This document shows, piece after piece, positions 15,943 to 19,259 of a stretch of DNA of 19,259 nt. The notes beneath the pieces were generated by a model that worked only from the letters and a program-made list of their open reading frames with translations, searched no databases and was not told the origin of the DNA. The stretch's first letter is position 1, and the number at the start of each line of letters is the position of its first letter. Location of the stretch: NCBI GenBank assembly GCA_900557405.1, contig USSF01000045.1:1-19259 (forward strand), given 5' to 3'. The translations under genes were made by a program, and so were the position numbers. This stretch comes from an uncultured Prevotella sp. GTDB lineage: Bacteria > Bacteroidota > Bacteroidia > Bacteroidales > Bacteroidaceae.

Positions 15943-17211
15943 ATGGACAAGAATGTTATTAAGCAAATCATACTTTGGCAGCAGGAATTTGTGGGCAAAG
16001 TGAAACTACAAGGACGCAACATTAGTTTGGAGGAAAATGCAAACTATGTGTTGGTTGGCATTCGTCGTGCCGGTAAATCGTATATGCTTTATCAGATGAT
16101 TCAGAATCTTGTGGCTAAAGGACATTCTTTGGAAGAAATCCTGTTTATCAATTTTGAGGACGAGCGTATCACCGACATTCGCAAAGAAGAGTTGCACTTC
16201 ATTCTTGAGGCTTATCGCGAAATGTTCAGTCATCAACCTATCATATTCCTGGATGAAATTCAGAACGTAGAAGGATGGGAACACTTTGCCCGCAGATTAG
16301 CTGACGAGAAGTATCGTGTCTACATCACCGGAAGCAATGCCCACATGCTTAGTCGCGAAATAAGCTCTACATTGGGTGGAAGATATTTGACAAAAGAGAT
16401 ACATCCCTTCTCTTTCGAAGAATTTCTGGAATTCCAACATGTGCATCTTACAAAATTCTGGGAACTGTCGCCTATAAAGAATGATGTATTAAGGCTGTTT
16501 TCCGATTATTTTTACTATGGTGGATTGTCGGAGGTTTTCAACATGCAAGACAAGAAGTCGTGGCTTCAATCGCTTTATCAAAAGATTTTGTACTCAGACA
16601 TCGTTATAAGAAAAGGTGTAAGGAATGAGCGCAGTCTTCGCTTACTTATAAGAAAACTGGCTGACAGCGTTATGCAACCTACTGCCATAAAACGCTTGCA
16701 GAACATTCTGCAAGGAGATGGTACAAAAATAGCAAGAGAAACCATTGCTTCATATCTCGACTATCTGCATGAGTCGTTTCTCACATTCAGCATCAGTTCA
16801 TTCACCGATTCTATCACCGAACGTGAGACCATAAAGAAGCATTACTTCTACGACAACGGCATTCTAAACCTATTCCTCTTCCAGCCAGAGACTAAGTTGT
16901 TGGAGAATCTTGTAGCCATACAACTATACAAGAAGTATGGCGAGGACTTGTATTATTACAACAAAAACATTGAGGTCGACTTCTGTATGCCTAAAGACGG
17001 ATTGCTCGTTCAGGTGTCTTACCGCATGACTGAAGACGCAACTCGTAACCGGGAAATCTCTGCGCTGCAAAAAGTAGGAAAATTCCTTAATGCAAAGAAA
17101 TGCATGATAATAACTTACGACCAAGAAGAGACAATACCATCAGCCGAACTTGGGATGGATATTGAGGTGGTGCCGGTGTATAAGTTTTTGTTGGAAGAGG
17201 ACAGGTATTAG
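15943..17211 (+). CDS. AAA_14 ATPase with C-terminal DUF4143 domain
   Basis: This 422-residue protein is a P-loop ATPase of the AAA_14 type. The Walker A is 'GIRRAGKS' (39-46) and the Walker B is 'IIFLDEIQ' with Asp104-Glu105. 'VYITGSNAHMLSREISSTLGGRY' is the sensor region, and 'HPFSFEEFLEF' is typical of the family. The C-terminal half carries DUF4143, including 'KHYFYDNGILNLFL' and 'NIEVDFCM...LLVQVSYRM', which looks like a PD-(D/E)xK nuclease fold in which the E-x-K element reads Q-V-S, so nuclease activity is doubtful. The function of the family is not established. The gene is markedly AT-rich compared with neighbours, suggesting acquisition. It is alone, behind three palindromic boxes that it or an unlinked regulator might bind. 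Confidence 0.9.
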   Translation: MDKNVIKQIILWQQEFVGKVKLQGRNISLEENANYVLVGIRRAGKSYMLYQMIQNLVAKGHSLEEILFINFEDERITDIRKEELHFILEAYREMFSHQPIIFLDEIQNVEGWEHFARRLADEKYRVYITGSNAHMLSREISSTLGGRYLTKEIHPFSFEEFLEFQHVHLTKFWELSPIKNDVLRLFSDYFYYGGLSEVFNMQDKKSWLQSLYQKILYSDIVIRKGVRNERSLRLLIRKLADSVMQPTAIKRLQNILQGDGTKIARETIASYLDYLHESFLTFSISSFTDSITERETIKKHYFYDNGILNLFLFQPETKLLENLVAIQLYKKYGEDLYYYNKNIEVDFCMPKDGLLVQVSYRMTEDATRNREISALQKVGKFLNAKKCMIITYDQEETIPSAELGMDIEVVPVYKFLLEEDRY

Positions 17212-17306
17212 ACAATGACGAACATTTGATTTTGCCTATACTTTAGGAAAATTCTTCTCGTCCTTAGTGCCAGCGTTACTCGTTTGTTTTTATTCTTTTA
17301 CGGATT

Positions 17307-17355
17307 CGTTTTTTGATTTTTCTTTTTATAGCCCTGTAAACAAATCGAAAAAACG
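17307..17355. repeat. Imperfect inverted repeat downstream of the AAA_14 gene
   Basis: CGTTTTTTGATTT (17307-17319) pairs with AAATCGAAAAAACG (17342-17355) with one unpaired G at 17347. It lies about 95 bp after the stop codon and directly before repeat cluster 3. It may help end transcription, but no clean T-run follows. Confidence 0.5.
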
Positions 17356-17357
17356 GT

Positions 17358-17444
17358 ACCAAAGGAGTGAAGCTATCTGATACCAAAGGTGCAGCATAGG
17401 TATACCGACAGTATACCATAGCTATACTGCCGGTAAAGCATTGC
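17358..17444. repeat. 22-24 bp imperfect repeat array (cluster 3)
   Basis: Units start at 17358 (24 bp), 17382 and 17404 (22 bp each), with a tail ACTGCCGGTAAAGCATTGC from 17426 that resembles the tail of cluster 1 (ACTGCCCGTATACCGTTGC at 268). The unit at 17404 holds GTATA (17411-17415) and TATAC (17423-17427), which pair. The flank CGGTACC is shared with cluster 2. The 355-bp gap 17212-17566 otherwise holds an imperfect hairpin and the promoter of the next gene. Confidence 0.8.
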
Positions 17445-17514
17445 TTTTTGGTCAGTTTTCAATATCCATATTTCGGATGAGACTGGAATCGGCATAAGAC
17501 ATCGTAGCACAAAA

Positions 17515-17546
17515 GTTGTGAAATTTGGATATATTGTATAACTTTG
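17515..17546 (+). promoter_or_regulatory. Bacteroidota-type promoter of the DUF3810 gene
   Basis: TTG at 17516-17518 and TAACTTTG at 17539-17546 are separated by 20 bp. Transcription would start near 17553. This rules out the in-frame ATG at 17525, which lies inside the promoter, and supports the ATG at 17567. Confidence 0.75.
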
Positions 17547-17566
17547 CAAATCAAAGCTACAGAACG

Positions 17567-18643
17567 ATGAAAATATTGAATATAAGATTCAAGCCACGCC
17601 CGCGTCATATTGCGCTGATGGTATTTTTCGCCATAGTCACATCGTTCAAGATGGTACCCGGACTGGGCGATGTCTACACCTTCTGCATATACCCCAAGAT
17701 AGGCGTATGTCTGTCTTCGGTTTCGGGCATCGTGCCCTTTGCCTTGGGCGATTTCTTCATCGCCATGAGCATACTCTGGGTTATAGCCTACCCCATCTAC
17801 AGCATAGCCTATAAGAAAAGGGGAAAGAAAAAGACGTTATGCCTGGTTGCAGAATATCTGATATGGGTGTATGTATGGTTTTATGCCGCTTGGGGGCTCA
17901 ACTACTCCCAGCAGAACGTTTATCAACGCATAGGCATACCGCCCGTGGAAGTGGCAACCGACGATTTTCTGCATTTTGCCAACGACTATGCCGACAGCCT
18001 CAACGCCACATATACCAAGGCTATCCCCAACGACATAAAGCAACGCGCATGGCAGAGCACATTGCAAGGCTACAGACAACTGGAGGAGATGGGCATCAAC
18101 CGCCCATTCAACTCCAATGCCCACGCCAAGACGATGCTTTTCTCACGACTTAGCAGTATGGCTGGCGTGACGGGCAGCATGGCACCATTCTTCTGCGAGT
18201 TCACACTCAACGCCGACATCCGCCGGCATGAGTATCCTGCAATCTACGCCCACGAATATGCCCACATGCTCGGTATAGCCAACGAGGGCGAGGCTAATTT
18301 CTACAGCTACTTAGTATGCACCGCATCTGCCGACAGAGCTGTGCGCTTCAGCGGCTACTACCACATTCTGTCCCACATGCTGCGCAACGCCCACAAACTG
18401 CTCGACGAAAGGGAGTACGACACTTACATAGGGCGTATAAATCCCGAAATTATCCGTCTCGCCAAAGCCGACCGCGAATACTGGCTGTCGCTTCATAGCC
18501 CCATTATCGACAAGACACAGAACTTCATTTACAACCTGTATCTTGAGGGCAACCGCGTGGAGGGAGGAATGAAGAGCTATTCGGGAGTGACAGGAATCAT
18601 CATGGCGTGGGAAAAGTATAAGAAAGCAGAGAATCACCAGTGA
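17567..18643 (+). CDS. DUF3810 family protein, putative membrane zinc metalloprotease
   Basis: The 358-residue protein has membrane segments at about 14-32, 47-81 (two) and 93-111, then a soluble C-terminal domain with 'YAHEYAHMLGIANEGEANFYSY'. HEYAH at residues 229-233 is an HExxH zinc site, and a Glu in 'NEGEANF' (Glu240 or Glu242) is the likely third ligand, as in gluzincin-like proteases. This matches the DUF3810 family of Bacteroidota and Firmicutes; peptidase activity is predicted from the motif, and the substrate is unknown. The start is chosen from the promoter. It has its own promoter and no close co-directional partner. Confidence 0.87.
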   Translation: MKILNIRFKPRPRHIALMVFFAIVTSFKMVPGLGDVYTFCIYPKIGVCLSSVSGIVPFALGDFFIAMSILWVIAYPIYSIAYKKRGKKKTLCLVAEYLIWVYVWFYAAWGLNYSQQNVYQRIGIPPVEVATDDFLHFANDYADSLNATYTKAIPNDIKQRAWQSTLQGYRQLEEMGINRPFNSNAHAKTMLFSRLSSMAGVTGSMAPFFCEFTLNADIRRHEYPAIYAHEYAHMLGIANEGEANFYSYLVCTASADRAVRFSGYYHILSHMLRNAHKLLDEREYDTYIGRINPEIIRLAKADREYWLSLHSPIIDKTQNFIYNLYLEGNRVEGGMKSYSGVTGIIMAWEKYKKAENHQ

Positions 18644-18841
18644 TGCGACATTATTCGCTTAACTATAGTTATATAATACTTTTACGGTGACGCAATCAAC
18701 ATTACACAAATTCAAGCCAGATAATCATACAGTACCAAATAATTCCGTTGGCTTGTTTGAAGGACTAACATGTGATGCTGTTACCGATGTTGACACTTTT
18801 TTAAGTGTAAGTCAGTTTTCGCCATCAAATAGCATGATATA

Positions 18842-19106
18842 ATGTCTTTTGCGGAGAATAAAAGTGAAGGAAAAGATATAAAAACATCTGTATCGGATAT
18901 AAAAATTGATTTTCTTTCGTCAGTCTTTGGAAAAACAATTAATTTTGTACGCATATGTATTAATATTGCCAAATGCAATACAGTAATATCGATGACAAGA
19001 ATCTGGTCGTACCAATTCCAGTCAGCCGCCTATGGAGACATTCGTCAAGATTGCGGAACTCCTCGAAGTCGATATTAACGAACTATTGAGGACAGACAAG
19101 AAATGA
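18842..19106 (+). pseudogene. Degenerate XRE (Cro/CI-type) helix-turn-helix regulator
   Basis: Two frames together resemble an XRE regulator. In one (from ATG 18842), 'DFLSSVFGKTINFVRI' looks like the first helix and 'NTVISMTRI' like the recognition-helix end. In the other (18996-19106), 'ESGRTNSSQPPMETFVKIAELLEVDINELLRTDKK' is the C-terminal half of the domain, ending at TGA 19104-19106. The frames join at about 19000: AGAATAGAATCT would encode R-I-E-S, but only one AGAAT is present, consistent with loss of a 5-base repeat unit. About 8-9 residues in the middle of the domain also seem missing. The residues before about 24 of the first frame are not recognisable. It is probably non-functional. 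Confidence 0.7.
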
Positions 19107-19191
19107 TTGTCTCAGAACTCTAAGGCGAAAAGACATTGCATGTCATTGCAAAAGACAAAAGTGTTATAAACAAGAATACAAAAAAAATCAT

Positions 19192-19259
19192 ATGAACGAA
19201 CGTCTAATAGTAAAATCATTTGGTCCCGTCAAAGACCTTGATATTATATTTAAGAAAGT
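19192..19259 (+). CDS. AAA family ATPase, N-terminal fragment cut by window end
   Basis: The frame opens with ATG 19192 and reads 'MNERLIVKSFGPVKDLDIIF' and two lysines, running off the right edge. 'LIVKSFGPVKDLDI' is the first strand of SMC/RecF-like AAA ATPases (AAA_15/AAA_21 and OLD-like groups; consensus close to 'hKNFgpIKdhdI'), which precedes the Walker A. Such genes often occur in defence or mobile islands, but nothing more can be said from 22 codons. It follows the degenerate regulator by 85 bp. The wider gap 18644-19191 holds only that pseudogene and a small inverted repeat, ACACTT/AAGTGT, at about 18793-18808. Confidence 0.7.
   Translation, partial: MNERLIVKSFGPVKDLDIIFKK

Noticed and set aside
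67..17444. Insertion sequence or transposase linked to the 22-bp repeats
   Set aside because: No transposase-like open frame or terminal inverted repeat with target duplication was found near any of the three clusters.
18687..18842. GTG-started frame of 51 codons whose stop overlaps the ATG at 18842 (TAATG)
   Set aside because: No signal, domain or homology was recognised, and no promoter is evident; the overlap could be chance or part of a decayed gene.

Overview
The window looks like chromosome of a Bacteroidota species, most likely of the Prevotella/Segatella type. The reasons are: promoters of the Bacteroidota form (TAnnTTTG at -7, with TTTG or TTG about 19-21 bp upstream); starts without strong Shine-Dalgarno sequences; Bacteroidota-restricted families (DUF3098, DUF3316, DUF3810); a single-chain glycyl-tRNA synthetase; and lipoproteins with acidic residues just after the lipobox cysteine. 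The genus is inferred from protein style, not from a search.

Left region (1-401) is non-coding. It holds a perfect 12-bp hairpin, then about nine tandem imperfect copies of a 22-24 bp repeat, then a textbook Bacteroidota promoter. From 402 to 10345 a long co-directional gene block follows: ftsX, a DUF3098 membrane protein, uppP, truB, queA, folK, tcdA, a parC-type topoisomerase A subunit, a DUF3316 protein and an S41 protease-like lipoprotein. Gaps are short and several start/stop codons overlap, so much of it is probably one transcript. It combines envelope and division functions (FtsX, UppP), three tRNA modification enzymes (TruB, QueA, TcdA), folate synthesis (FolK) and chromosome topology (ParC).

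Middle region (10346-13696): a small lipoprotein gene on the minus strand is divergent from glyS, which is followed 9 bp later by an FKBP-like lipoprotein. A 19-bp hairpin ends that unit.

Right region (13697-19259) is more accessory. A membrane-anchored calcineurin-like phosphoesterase is bracketed by two copies of a T-tract/ACCCTCACACCCTCAC repeat. Next comes an AT-rich AAA_14/DUF4143 ATPase gene. Upstream of it are three 20-bp palindromes at an exact 34-bp period, which look like operators. Then comes a DUF3810 putative membrane zinc protease. The window ends with the frameshifted remains of an XRE-type regulator and the first 22 codons of another AAA ATPase. The 22-bp repeat recurs upstream of both the AAA_14 gene and the DUF3810 gene, so three intergenic regions here carry the same family.

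The least explained signals are the 22-bp repeat family with partly self-complementary arms, the triple palindrome in front of the AAA_14 gene, the repeat pair around the phosphoesterase, and a beta-clamp-like QLNLF peptide at the extreme C-terminus of the ParC-type protein. I did not recognise a complete known defence system.
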